Source: Mucilaginibacter flavidus (GTDB taxonomy: Bacteria; Bacteroidota; Bacteroidia; Sphingobacteriales; Sphingobacteriaceae). From it: DNA of 64,000 nt. Of this stretch, positions 24,465 through 33,374 are shown piece after piece. How positions within the stretch are numbered: the stretch's first letter is position 1; each line of letters opens with the position of its first letter. Location of the stretch: positions 62,001-126,000 of the forward strand of contig NZ_JAMXOE010000019.1 of assembly GCF_024055575.1 (NCBI RefSeq), read 5' to 3'. The position numbers and the translations under genes were made by a program. The notes below the pieces were generated by a model. It saw only the letters and a list, made by a program, of their open reading frames with translations, was not told the DNA's origin and ran no database searches.

Positions 24465-25217
24465 ATGTATTTAACAAACGATAATAAAAAATCATTTAAA
24501 GCCATTATCATTTTAAACGAGATGATAAATGGCACACACCAGTTTCAAACCGTTGCCAATGGCGACGACAGTGTGCTGGAGCCCTTGTTTATCGACCTTA
24601 TGTCGAAAGGTTATATGACCACCAGTGGCATGAACTACCAGGTTACCGCCAGTGGCCGCCAGGTGTTCGATACCTTTATGAAGCGCTATACCGAGTACCT
24701 GAAAGTTTACGATATTTTCTCGTACGTCGACCTGGAAAAAGGCGAATTTGCCTTTGAACGCTACTTCGATTTTGAGACCGACGACGCATGGTTTAGTTAT
24801 ACCGATAACGAACGCTTTGACGACCTGCGAATTGCTGTAGCCATATTTAAAAAGGTTGATCCGGCAGAGATAGTGTTCATGTCGTTCATTAACGAGAACC
24901 GGTTTGATACTACATCGGCAGGTTGGCAGATGGATTTGGTTTCGGACAATAACTGGAGCGAAATAGAAGAAATATGTAATGCCGCTATCAAACCCGAAGA
25001 AGTTGGCGAAGATGCAATGGTTGACATGATAAACCAGGGCACTGAACTGATGATAAAGCTGATGCAGGAGGAGGAAAATCAAAAGCAGGGCGGCAACAAT
25101 TTTGGCGGCGGTAATAACGGCGAAATAATAGAACAAGAAACTGTTACTTATTACGAACCCTATTACGACCCATATTATATTTCACCGATTTGGTTAGTGC
25201 CTTTATTTCTTTGGTAG
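24465..25217 (+). CDS. Hypothetical protein with winged-helix-like N-terminus
   Basis: A 250-residue acidic cytoplasmic protein. Residues 1-70 (KKSFKAIIILNEMINGTHQFQ..LIDLMSKGYMTTSGMNYQVTASGRQVF) have the length and helix pattern of a winged helix. The rest is acidic, with a Gln/Gly/Asn-rich linker (QKQGGNNFGGGNNGE) and a C-terminal aromatic tail YYEPYYDPYYISPIWLVPLFLW which may contact membrane. No family recognised. It follows pspA, separated only by a mobile element, so a functional link is possible. Confidence 0.65.
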   Translation: MYLTNDNKKSFKAIIILNEMINGTHQFQTVANGDDSVLEPLFIDLMSKGYMTTSGMNYQVTASGRQVFDTFMKRYTEYLKVYDIFSYVDLEKGEFAFERYFDFETDDAWFSYTDNERFDDLRIAVAIFKKVDPAEIVFMSFINENRFDTTSAGWQMDLVSDNNWSEIEEICNAAIKPEEVGEDAMVDMINQGTELMIKLMQEEENQKQGGNNFGGGNNGEIIEQETVTYYEPYYDPYYISPIWLVPLFLW

Positions 25218-25218
25218 G

Positions 25219-25242
25219 TTAGTTCATTAGTTCATTGGTAAC
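25219..25242. repeat. Octamer array just after a stop codon
   Basis: Three exact 8-base units (TTAGTTCA, TTAGTTCA, TTGGTAAC) starting two bases after the stop of the preceding gene. The same word is used at 27765-27796, directly before the ABC permease start codon. Confidence 0.75.
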
Positions 25243-25262
25243 AAATCTGCTAATATCGTCCG

Positions 25263-25306
25263 AATCAGAATTTACAGGGTCGGTATTCATCCTGTAAATT
25301 CTGATT
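25263..25306. terminator. Perfect 16-bp hairpin between convergent genes
   Basis: AATCAGAATTTACAGG (25263-25278) pairs exactly with CCTGTAAATTCTGATT (25291-25306), loop of 12. Placed between convergent genes, it may end transcription from both sides, though the T-runs are short. It also looks like a dispersed palindrome. Confidence 0.55.
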
Positions 25307-25316
25307 TAATTATTCG

Positions 25317-25340
25317 ACTGCCGACTGCTACTGCCTACTC
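25317..25340. repeat. Heptamer array supplying the ABC permease stop codon
   Basis: Units ACTGCCG, ACTGCT, ACTGCCT, ACTC. On the minus strand the permease ends ...GAG-TAG with TAG being part of the array, exactly as for the MutS-like gene at 8385. Confidence 0.75.
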
Positions 25341-27764
25341 GCTTTTCAAACTCTTCACCGGGTTCATTAAAGCTGCTTTTATAGCTTGTGAACTTACGGT
25401 AATAAAAGCTATAATAACGGCCAGTAAACCCGCTGCTGCAAACATCCACCAGCTTAACGTTATCCGGTAACTGAAGCCCTGCAGCCACTTAGAGCCTCCG
25501 TACCATGCTAACGGCGTTGCGATGACGAATGAGATAACAACCAGGATTAAAAAATCTTTAGACAAAAGCTGTACGATGCCTGATACACTTGAGCCTAAAA
25601 CTTTACGGATGCCAATTTCTTTGCTTCGCTGTTCGGCGCTGAATGCTGCTAACCCGAAAAGACCAAGACATGATATTATTATAGCTACCAGCGTAAATGA
25701 ATTGATAATTTGCGACTGAATAATCTCGTTCTCGTATAGCTTCTGTACCTCATCATCAAGAAATGAATATTCAAATGGAACGGCCGGCATATCTTTTTTC
25801 CAAATCTCACCAATCCGCGTCAAAAGCTCTTTGTAGTTCGAGCTGCTTACTGATATTGTCATGGTTGGCAGGTCGGCAGGATTGGCGTCATAAACCAGCA
25901 TAAAAGGCCTCACGTCTTCGTGTAGCGAATTGTAGTTAAAATCTTTCATTACCCCTGCAACGGTAACATAAGTTGCAGGCTGATTGCCGTATCGCGAGTA
26001 TAGCCTTGCTCCTATAGCGGTTTGGGAGTTTAAATTCAATCGTTTCGCAAGCGTTTGGTTAATAAGCACTTTGCCAGAGTCGTTCGGCAGAAAGTCACGG
26101 CCACTCAACAATTTAATCCCGTTGGCTTTCATAAAAAACTGGTCGCAGGCTATATTTTGTGCATCGGTTGCAGTTTGCATATTACCACCGGCAGGATACA
26201 CCCCGTGGTCGTGCATCACAAACTGGCTCAGGTAATTATCGGCGCTCGTAACTGCCTTAACGTCGGCCAGGGTTTTTAAATCATTAGCCAGGGCCGGCGT
26301 TTTCATCTGCGAATCCATGGTGTAAAAGTTAAACACCAGTTTTTGGTTTTTATCAAAGCCCAGGTCTTTCGACTTGATAAAATTTAACTGGCTATAGATG
26401 ATGATGATGCCGGTAATAAGCACGATCGACAGCACAAACTGGAACACCACCAGCGAGCGGCGGATACCAGCAGCTGAAATTTTACTTGTAAAATTTCCTT
26501 TAATAACCTTTATCGCCTCGAAAGCAGAAAGGTAAAATGCGGGGTAGCTGCCGGCAACCAGGCCGGTTATTAAAACAAGGCCTGCTAGCATCAGCCAAAG
26601 GCGGTAATCAGCAAAAAAGGACAAATGAATATCGGTATGCGTAATGCCGTTTAAATACGGAAGGGCCACCCATAGTAAGGGCAAGGCAATAATCACCCCT
26701 ATAAATGCGAGCAGGAACGATTCGCCTAAAAACTGTTTTATCAAATCGTATTTACCTGCGCCGATTACTTTACGGACGCCAACTTCTTTAGCTCTTTTAG
26801 AGGCTCTGGCGGTTGAAAGGTTCATGAAGTTAATACAGGCAATTACCTGTATCAACACCGCAATTAATATCAGTATAAAAAGAAACGACGGGTCGGCGGT
26901 TTTGCTTGGTTCTACGTCAAAACCACCGGTGGTATGTATGGCTGCAATATTTTGTAAATGCAGTTGCTTTTGCATACCCATGGCCTGCATTTCTTTACCC
27001 GCATATTTATTCAAAAAAGCGGGTAGCTTTTTCTCCAGGGACTTTGCGTCAGCATCGGGGCGCAATTTCACATAAGCATAAAGAAAATTATTACCCGCCC
27101 ACTCGTGGTTATTTGCGAATGATACGCCAACTTCGCCGCTCTTCATCGAGATAAACATATTACCCTCCAGGTGCGAGTGGCCAAGGCTTTGGTCGATAAC
27201 TCCGGTTATTTTAAAATCATGCTTGCCGTAGGCATCGTTAATGTTTATCAATTTACCAACCGCCTGGTCGCGTCCGAAAAGTTTTTCAGCGGTCGATTTC
27301 ATTATTACAATCGAATAAGGTTCGTCCAGCGCATGGGGCGCGTGCCCCTCAACAAAGTTGTAGGTAAAAATATCGAAGAAAGTAGAATCGACATAGAATG
27401 CACCAGTCTCGTAAAACGCCTGCTCTTTGTAGCGCAACAAATGTTGTTTGGCGCCGAGCATATCAGTTTTTATGGCGCGGGTGAAATTCTGCACCTCAGG
27501 AAAATCCCTTTTCATTGCGGGGGAAATGGGCGGCGAGGAAGCACCGCCATGGTGTTTATCGCCTGTAAGCGCCAGGTCGGTTGTGATGCGGTAAATGCTT
27601 TTTGCATCTTTATGCTGCTTATCAAAACTGTATTGCTCCTGCACATATAACAGTATATACAGGCAGCACAGCGTGCCGGCAGCTAATCCAAAAATATTGA
27701 TAGCGCTGAATGTTTTGTTCTTTAACAAAAAGCGAAAAGCGGTTTTTAAATAACTTCTTAACAT
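25335..27764 (-). CDS. FtsX/MacB-type ABC transporter permease
   Basis: An 809-residue inner-membrane protein with two MacB_PCD-FtsX modules. The N-terminus (MLRSYLKTAFRFLLKNKTFSAINIFGLAAG) and the conserved ACINFMNLSTARASKRAKEVGVRKVIGAGK and FSAEQRSKEIGIRKVLGSSVSGIVQLL segments are typical. Large periplasmic domains lie between the first helix and the three-helix FtsX units. Such permeases in Bacteroidota work with a separate ATPase on lipoproteins, toxins or signalling; no ATPase gene is in the window. Its start codon abuts an octamer array (27765-27796). Confidence 0.9.
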   Translation of the reverse strand: MLRSYLKTAFRFLLKNKTFSAINIFGLAAGTLCCLYILLYVQEQYSFDKQHKDAKSIYRITTDLALTGDKHHGGASSPPISPAMKRDFPEVQNFTRAIKTDMLGAKQHLLRYKEQAFYETGAFYVDSTFFDIFTYNFVEGHAPHALDEPYSIVIMKSTAEKLFGRDQAVGKLININDAYGKHDFKITGVIDQSLGHSHLEGNMFISMKSGEVGVSFANNHEWAGNNFLYAYVKLRPDADAKSLEKKLPAFLNKYAGKEMQAMGMQKQLHLQNIAAIHTTGGFDVEPSKTADPSFLFILILIAVLIQVIACINFMNLSTARASKRAKEVGVRKVIGAGKYDLIKQFLGESFLLAFIGVIIALPLLWVALPYLNGITHTDIHLSFFADYRLWLMLAGLVLITGLVAGSYPAFYLSAFEAIKVIKGNFTSKISAAGIRRSLVVFQFVLSIVLITGIIIIYSQLNFIKSKDLGFDKNQKLVFNFYTMDSQMKTPALANDLKTLADVKAVTSADNYLSQFVMHDHGVYPAGGNMQTATDAQNIACDQFFMKANGIKLLSGRDFLPNDSGKVLINQTLAKRLNLNSQTAIGARLYSRYGNQPATYVTVAGVMKDFNYNSLHEDVRPFMLVYDANPADLPTMTISVSSSNYKELLTRIGEIWKKDMPAVPFEYSFLDDEVQKLYENEIIQSQIINSFTLVAIIISCLGLFGLAAFSAEQRSKEIGIRKVLGSSVSGIVQLLSKDFLILVVISFVIATPLAWYGGSKWLQGFSYRITLSWWMFAAAGLLAVIIAFITVSSQAIKAALMNPVKSLKSE

Positions 27765-28328
27765 AGTTCATTGGTTTAATGGTTCATTAGTTCATTGGGT
27801 GTTCGCCTGCTTAAACTCATTACCGATTAATATCTATTGAACTTCGGCTAAGAGAATGCCAAAGGATTAATTTATTGATAATTAATACATTAACTCATTT
27901 TGTTAATTTATTTCCGTCCGTTTTTGATACAATGGATGTACGTGTTTGAACTATGATTTATTGGATTTGTATGATTTTGGGATTTTCGCTGTTCCCACCC
28001 TTCCGTGCTTGCCCTTTCCCAATTCGCGTTTGTTGGAGTTGTCACCATGTGTGTTCGGAAGAATTATTTTGTCATTCAGATCGATAGTTACAGCTGGCAA
28101 AGCGTTCCATTTTTTCATGCGGAACACCCCGAACGCTATGAAACATGCTCATTATCAAATATTTATGATTTTACAAAATCCACATATGTAAATTACTGAT
28201 AATCAGATATTAAGGAATAATATATTTTATCCATACTTATAACTATCTAATAGCAAGGGTGTTCCATTCTTTTACATAGTTTTATTAGCGGCACACCAAC
28301 AAGAGCAACAATCACGTATCTTAGTTTT
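27765..28328. repeat. 564-bp spacer with octamer arrays
   Basis: 27765-27796 has four exact 8-base units (AGTTCATT, GGTTTAAT, GGTTCATT, AGTTCATT) beginning at the base next to the permease start codon. Around 27948-27988 are looser 8-9-base words (ATGATTTAT, TGGATTTGT, ATGATTTT). An 81-codon frame at 27946-28191 begins inside that array and has no protein-like features; I do not call it. I find no convincing gene here. Confidence 0.6.
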
Positions 28329-29237
28329 ATGAAATACAAATTTTTACTATTTGCCCTCTTAGTAACATCAGCCTCCTTCGCCCAAACCGATGCAAAACTT
28401 ACTGCCAAACTGCAGGATGCTGTTAAGGGCTTCAACGGCCAGGTGGGCATTTATGTACATAACCTTAAAACAGGTAAAACCGCCGCCATGAATGCCGATA
28501 CACTTTTCCCGACGGCCAGCATGATAAAGGTTAGCATTCAATGCGGACTGATGGATAAAATTGAAAAAGGCGAAATGCAATACAACCAAAAGCTGGTTTA
28601 CCGTGACTCGCTATTGTATAAGGGTGAGGATATTTTAGGTTCGTTTAAGGATAAAGATACCATTGAAGTGAGCAAGGTTGCCCTGCTGATGATTACTATG
28701 AGCGATAACACCGCCAGCGTTTGGCTGCAAAAACTGGTTGGCGGCGATTATATAAACAACTGGCTTGACAAAAACGGCTTTAAGGTGATGCGCGTTAACT
28801 CGCGTGTTCCGGGCCGCGAAGCTATCCGTGCAAAATATGGCTGGGGCGTTACCACACCTTTTGAAATGTGCCGCCTGTTTACCATGATACGCAATGGCGA
28901 AGCAGTTAGCCCGGCAGCCAGCGAACGTATGTACCGAAACATGGGGCGCATATTTTGGGATGATAAAGCCATATCGCAAATACCGCCTTACATTCAAACG
29001 GCATCGAAACAAGGCGCTCTGGACGAATCGAAATCAGAAACTGTGATTGTTAACGCCCTGCATGGCGATTACGTGTTTTCTATCATCACTAATCATAACA
29101 AAGACCAGCGCTGGACAGATGACAACGAAGCGGCTATGCTGATAAGAAAAGTATCGGCGCTGTTATGGCATTATTTTGAACCGGATAGCAAATGGGCGCC
29201 ACCTGCAGGGATGGATAAGTATATGAAGGACGAGTAG
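28329..29237 (+). CDS. Exported serine beta-lactamase-fold hydrolase (class A-like)
   Basis: A 302-residue protein with a Sec signal peptide (MKYKFLLFALLVTSASFAQ). The penicillin-binding/beta-lactamase core is visible: S64-x-x-K67 in TASMIKVS, S125-D-N in MTMSDNTAS, and a K-x-G triad K227-Q-G in place of the usual K-T-G. A Glu at 164 (PGREA) might be the class A general base, but the ExxLN motif is not kept. It may be a class A-like beta-lactamase or a peptidoglycan-related hydrolase; resistance should not be assumed. Confidence 0.78.
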   Translation: MKYKFLLFALLVTSASFAQTDAKLTAKLQDAVKGFNGQVGIYVHNLKTGKTAAMNADTLFPTASMIKVSIQCGLMDKIEKGEMQYNQKLVYRDSLLYKGEDILGSFKDKDTIEVSKVALLMITMSDNTASVWLQKLVGGDYINNWLDKNGFKVMRVNSRVPGREAIRAKYGWGVTTPFEMCRLFTMIRNGEAVSPAASERMYRNMGRIFWDDKAISQIPPYIQTASKQGALDESKSETVIVNALHGDYVFSIITNHNKDQRWTDDNEAAMLIRKVSALLWHYFEPDSKWAPPAGMDKYMKDE

Positions 29238-29303
29238 TGATTAGAGGTTAGTTGATTTGAGATTGGGAGAAGTCGGAAAGGTCCGAAGGAAAAGGAACGT
29301 GGC

Positions 29304-29651
29304 TTAAACGCCTAACTCCTTTCTCATCTTCGCGGGCAATTTTTCGGCAATTAGCTTGTACGATTGTTTTAAATAAAACTCCCATTCCTGCCAGCTTAAT
29401 CGGTCGATATCATCGATATGTACCCATTTGTAGCGGGCAACGTATCCTTGCGGCGAGAAACCTTCTTTTGATATAATGGCTTCAAAATCCTCGGCGGGCA
29501 CTTTAACTGATGCGGAAACGGGCACGCTATCCGGTGACGTAAACAGGAACGTTTTACCACCCACGTTAAAACATAAATGCGAGCCCAGCTTTATATCTTC
29601 GGTTACGCCGCCAAACTGGTGGCAAAGGGCTTGTATGTCTTCTATAGTCAT
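29304..29651 (-). CDS. MmcQ/YjbR family protein
   Basis: A 115-residue protein of the YjbR (cyaY-like double-wing) fold, known as a DNA-binding-like family of unclear role. Typical parts are TEDIKLGSHLCFNVGGKTFLF, the SVKVPAEDF strand, and the KWVHIDDIDRLSWQEWEFYLKQSYKLIAEKL helix. Single gene, convergent with the beta-lactamase-fold gene. A degenerate GACTT-type word cluster is found in its 3' spacer at about 29259-29302. Confidence 0.85.
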   Translation of the reverse strand: MTIEDIQALCHQFGGVTEDIKLGSHLCFNVGGKTFLFTSPDSVPVSASVKVPAEDFEAIISKEGFSPQGYVARYKWVHIDDIDRLSWQEWEFYLKQSYKLIAEKLPAKMRKELGV

Positions 29652-29794
29652 TGCTGGGTGGTTGATTAAGTTGCAATCTCAGTGCTTTTTTATTGTTTTA
29701 AAATTAACAATATTTAAAAACTAAATAACGTTTTCTATTTTGTGCAGACCAACGAACTTACCTTAATCAACTTAATCTAACCCAATCAACAAAT

Positions 29795-30601
29795 ATGCTT
29801 AAGCCATTAACTTTAATAGCAACGTTCTTCTTAATACTCAGCGCCCGCGTGTTTGCACAAACTGCTGCCGATGGTGCTTACTATACCTCGTTCGACAGCA
29901 CAAAAATTTATTACGAGGTAAAGGGAAACGGCTACCCGGTAATTTTAATTCATGGCTTTTCTGGCACGTCACAAGGGTGGAAAAGCGGTTTGCTTTACAA
30001 TGATTTAATAACTGCGGGGTATAAAGTGATTATTTTGGACCAGCGCGGAAATGGCCGGTCGGACAAGCCGCATACCGATGCTGGGTATAATAATGATGCC
30101 GAAGCTAAAGATATAATGGGACTTGCTACCCATTTAAACCTTAAAAGTTACGATGTTGTGGGTTATTCACGTGGTTCCATAATTGTGTCGAGGCTCCTGG
30201 TGCTGGATAAGCGGCTGCATAAGGCCGTAATGGGCGGCATGGGCGATGCTTATATCAACCCTGAGTGGCCACGCCGCGTACACGCCTACAAAGCTTTAAT
30301 GGGCGACACCAGCCAGCATGATGTTGATGATATGATGAAGTATATTCGCTCGCAGCCTTTTGATGTGCTTGCATTAGCTTACCAACAAAAGTGGCAGCCA
30401 TCAACCAGTAAAAAAGAACTCGCAGCCGTGCGCAAACCGGTACTGATCATCCGCGGCAGCGATGACAAAGAAAGCGGCTCGGAAATTGCCCTGAATAAGC
30501 TTATCCCCCATTCGGAGTTAAATTATGTGCCCGGCAACCACAATACGGCCAGCAAAAATACCGAGTTTTCGGCAGCTGTTACCGGTTTTTTTAAAGATTA
30601 G
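29795..30601 (+). CDS. Exported alpha/beta hydrolase
   Basis: A 268-residue alpha/beta hydrolase with Sec signal peptide (MLKPLTLIATFFLILSARVFAQ). The oxyanion region LIHGFSG, DQRGNGRSDKP, nucleophile elbow G-Y-S125-R-G, a plausible acid in IIRGSDDKESG and a final His249 in PGNHNTA form a complete catalytic set. Substrate unknown; the overall pattern is that of small ester or lactone hydrolases. It stands alone, about 100 bases before the BamA-like gene on the same strand. Confidence 0.85.
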   Translation: MLKPLTLIATFFLILSARVFAQTAADGAYYTSFDSTKIYYEVKGNGYPVILIHGFSGTSQGWKSGLLYNDLITAGYKVIILDQRGNGRSDKPHTDAGYNNDAEAKDIMGLATHLNLKSYDVVGYSRGSIIVSRLLVLDKRLHKAVMGGMGDAYINPEWPRRVHAYKALMGDTSQHDVDDMMKYIRSQPFDVLALAYQQKWQPSTSKKELAAVRKPVLIIRGSDDKESGSEIALNKLIPHSELNYVPGNHNTASKNTEFSAAVTGFFKD

Positions 30602-30704
30602 CTTTGGTAGACAGCAATAGGTTTGTTATACTTAACAACACACTTAAACAGAATATTATATCCGCAGTAAAACAATATTTTTCATTTTTCCTTTTAAGTA
30701 AGAG

Positions 30705-31922
30705 ATGAATAAAATATTTTTTACCACACTTTGCTTTTTGCTCCCCATTGTAATATTGGCACAGGCACCAACCGACACTGCTAATATAAAGGTTGATACA
30801 ACCGGGCAGCGGGACCTTATAGATATTGCCACCAGGCTTTTTAAATTTAGCCCCCGGTCAAATAAACAGGAAAAAAAGCAAGTATACTTTTCAATTCTTC
30901 CAATTTCGACATCGGTTCCCGGCGGGAGTAAAGCGCTGGTAACATCAACAACCGCAGGCTTTTACCTTGGCGACCGTAAAACCACCTATTTGTCAAGTGT
31001 AACTTTTGCCCCTTATTTTAACTTAAAGGGCCGGTATGGCCTGCCAATACACTCAAGTATCTGGAGTCCGGATAACACTTACAATGTTCAGGGCGACATC
31101 CGCTTTTTAGTTTACCCACAATATACCTGGGGCCTGGGCGGCAAACGTGGCGAAGATGAAAAGCTTTTGGTCAATTTTGATTATATCCGCTTTTATCAAA
31201 GTGTGCTTAAACGCATAAAGCCTTATTTCTATGTGGGCGTCGGCTACAACCTGGATTATTATTTTAGTATAAAACCCGATGCGAACAACCCCAATGTTAC
31301 CCTGCCAGAATTTACCGGGTATCCGTACGGGACTACGGCCGGGCAAAATTCATTCTCTTCCGGACTAACCTTAAATGCTGTATATGATACACGCCAAAAT
31401 TCCATTAACCCGCTGCCTGGTATATTCGGAAACTTTATTTACCGGCACAATGCGGGCTTCTTAGGTAGCGACAACAACTCCCAATCACTGTACCTCGACT
31501 TTAGGAAATATATTTCGTTAACAAATGACGGGCCCAAAAATGTAGTCGCCTTTTGGAGTTACTACTGGACTACTATTTCGAGCGGGACGCCATTCCTTTC
31601 TTTACCGGGTATTGGCAATGACCCATACCAGCGATCGGGCCGGGGTATTGAACAAAACCGTTACCGCGGACAAAGCCTTATTTACTTCGAGGCCGAATAC
31701 AGGCGCGATATAACTTACGACGGTTTATTTGGCTTCGTAGTGTTTACCAACTTTAATAGCGCCAGTGAACCCAATACGCGCCGTTTTGCCTATATTAACC
31801 CGGCAGCCGGGGCAGGACTCCGTATTAAATTCAACAAACGGTCAGACACGAACATAGCACTCGACTACGGTTTCAGCAAGGGTTATAATGGTTTGATAAT
31901 TGGCCTTGGCGAAGCCTTTTAA
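30705..31922 (+). CDS. BamA/TamA-like outer-membrane barrel protein
   Basis: A 405-residue protein with Sec signal peptide (MNKIFFTTLCFLLPIVILAQ) and no POTRA domain of usual length: only about 60 residues precede the first strands. The barrel has the Omp85 look, with GPIHSSIWSPDNTYNVQGDIRFLVYPQYTWGLG early, NRYRGQSLIYFEAEYRRDI and a last strand DTNIALDYGFSKGYNGLIIGLGEAF. Short POTRA-less Omp85 relatives are common in Bacteroidota and their job is unknown. Single gene. Confidence 0.78.
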   Translation: MNKIFFTTLCFLLPIVILAQAPTDTANIKVDTTGQRDLIDIATRLFKFSPRSNKQEKKQVYFSILPISTSVPGGSKALVTSTTAGFYLGDRKTTYLSSVTFAPYFNLKGRYGLPIHSSIWSPDNTYNVQGDIRFLVYPQYTWGLGGKRGEDEKLLVNFDYIRFYQSVLKRIKPYFYVGVGYNLDYYFSIKPDANNPNVTLPEFTGYPYGTTAGQNSFSSGLTLNAVYDTRQNSINPLPGIFGNFIYRHNAGFLGSDNNSQSLYLDFRKYISLTNDGPKNVVAFWSYYWTTISSGTPFLSLPGIGNDPYQRSGRGIEQNRYRGQSLIYFEAEYRRDITYDGLFGFVVFTNFNSASEPNTRRFAYINPAAGAGLRIKFNKRSDTNIALDYGFSKGYNGLIIGLGEAF

Positions 31923-32037
31923 GTAATATTTTCAATACGATAGCCAACTGAAATACTAATATATTATATTTACTCTGTATCGAATCAGTTTTTAGCCCAT
32001 ACTCATCCTTTAGTGTACCCTGGTACAATTCATAATT

Positions 32038-32045
32038 TATTTTTA
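32038..32045 (+). promoter_or_regulatory. -7-like element before the first receiver gene
   Basis: TATTTTTA, one base off TAnnTTTG, seven bases before the ATG at 32053. Confidence 0.4.
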
Positions 32046-32052
32046 GCATTTA

Positions 32053-32409
32053 ATGGCAAAACGCATTTTAGTATTGGATGATAACCAGGATATACTGGAT
32101 ATAGTTCATGAAACACTTACTTACGAGGACTTTGAGGTACAGGGAACATCGCGCAGCGATGCGGTAATAGCCATGGCCGAAACTTTTAATCCCGACCTTG
32201 TCATACTTGACTATCGTGTAGCCGGTGTTAACGGCGGCGAACTTTGTCTTCAAATAAAATCGCACCCACAATTTAAGGATGTGCCGGTTATAATCTATTC
32301 AGCGTATGTTAACAACAACAACGAACTGTTGGCTTATGGTTGCGATGCCATTATTAACAAACCGTTCGACTTAACTGAACTGGTTGAAAAGGTTAATAAC
32401 CTCCTTTAA
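32053..32409 (+). CDS. Receiver-only response regulator (CheY-like) A
   Basis: 118 residues, a complete receiver domain and nothing else. Acidic pocket D9/D10, phospho-acceptor D53 in LVILDYRVAG, the Ser of IIYSAYV and the K103 of NKPFD are present. Without an output domain it must act by protein contact, in a phosphorelay or by modulating a kinase. No histidine kinase is close. It opens a small cluster with two zinc-knuckle microproteins and a second receiver. Confidence 0.92.
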   Translation: MAKRILVLDDNQDILDIVHETLTYEDFEVQGTSRSDAVIAMAETFNPDLVILDYRVAGVNGGELCLQIKSHPQFKDVPVIIYSAYVNNNNELLAYGCDAIINKPFDLTELVEKVNNLL

Positions 32410-32537
32410 ATTCATAGTATCTTCGTTTTTTTGCGTTATTTATTTAATATTATTACGTTATTAAGTTTATTATTTTTTCGAGATTTTTGTAATTTTCCTA
32501 TTACATTTAACGAAAACACCCCCCCTATCTACAAATT

Positions 32538-32726
32538 ATGACAGCAGCGAATGAAAAACCCGAAGCAATTAAGGCGGGACGAAAATCATATTTCTGCCCA
32601 AAATGCAATACCAAACTCACCGACAGAGTTGGCCGTAGCCTACTAGTTAAAATTTTTTTATTCTGGATGCCCGTGCGAAGATTTGTTTGCTATACCTGCC
32701 GGAAAAAAACATATTTTTTTAATTGA
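32538..32726 (+). CDS. Zinc-knuckle microprotein A
   Basis: 62 residues: a Cys pair C-P-K-C at 24-27, a basic and aromatic middle (GRSLLVKIFLFWMPVRRF) and a second pair C-Y-T-C at 51-54, a four-Cys zinc ribbon. Its paralogue lies 103 bases downstream with the same layout: FxxPxRRxxCxxC. No family known to me. Together they sit between two receiver-only regulators. Confidence 0.7.
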   Translation: MTAANEKPEAIKAGRKSYFCPKCNTKLTDRVGRSLLVKIFLFWMPVRRFVCYTCRKKTYFFN

Positions 32727-32828
32727 CTGTATCCCGAAGCAATATTTTTACGATTTTAATAAACCAAACATTTATTATTTTTACTTTTGAATATACTTTT
32801 TTTTTAAATTTTAAGGTTATTGTAAATT

Positions 32829-33014
32829 TTGACCAAAAAGAAATTCAAATCTGAAGATTATAACTGCCCGCACTGCGGCACACCGTTTCATTTTAAAATG
32901 CGCAGAAGTTGGTTTATGAAAAGGCTTTCCTATTTCTTTCCTATGCGAAGACTTTTTTGTGCAAAATGTGTAAAAGCATCGTACGTGTTTTTAAAGAAGG
33001 AAGATTCCCTTTAA
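32829..33014 (+). CDS. Zinc-knuckle microprotein B
   Basis: 61 residues from a TTG start (no ATG is available before the first Cys pair). Cys pairs C-P-H-C and C-A-K-C enclose RRSWFMKRLSYFFPMRRLF, which parallels the sister protein at 32538. The basic patch between the pairs suits nucleic-acid or acidic-protein binding. Conservation of the P-x-RR-x-x-C-x-x-C element in the two genes is evidence that both are real. Confidence 0.65.
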   Translation: MTKKKFKSEDYNCPHCGTPFHFKMRRSWFMKRLSYFFPMRRLFCAKCVKASYVFLKKEDSL

Positions 33015-33374
33015 CTTATCTCTTTAGTGCTTAGCTACCACTAACCTCCAGTACTGCAAGAGATTTAATGTTCAGTTTTTTTGAACAGTAGTTCAGAAAT
33101 GTGAACACAAATGTGTCTTTAACCTATACAGCGCAACTGAATCGCCACCTTATAGAAAAAACGAACTATTTACTTATAAACATTTTTTTAAGGTAAAAAA
33201 AAGCATAATCAGCAGTAATATCTAAGCTGTTAACAAAAAATAAGCGCCCAGGTGCATATTATGGTACATTAATTGCGCTTTAGGTAATTAAATAATTTTA
33301 CTTGCAGTGACGTTATAATTTAGGCCAGGTATCACATATCCCCTTAATTATTAAACTTTTATTAATGAACTAAA
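33015..33374. other. Intergenic region before the second receiver gene
   Basis: About 360 AT-rich bases without a gene. GTTCAGTTTTTTTGAAC (from about 33070) is a dyad and further GTTCA/TGAAC half-sites follow within 35 bases, which could be an operator; no other structure is seen. Confidence 0.4.

Noticed and set aside
27946..28191. An 81-codon plus-strand frame in the long spacer
   Set aside because: It starts in a degenerate 8-9-base word array, has no protein-like features, and is overlapped by another open frame of similar quality.
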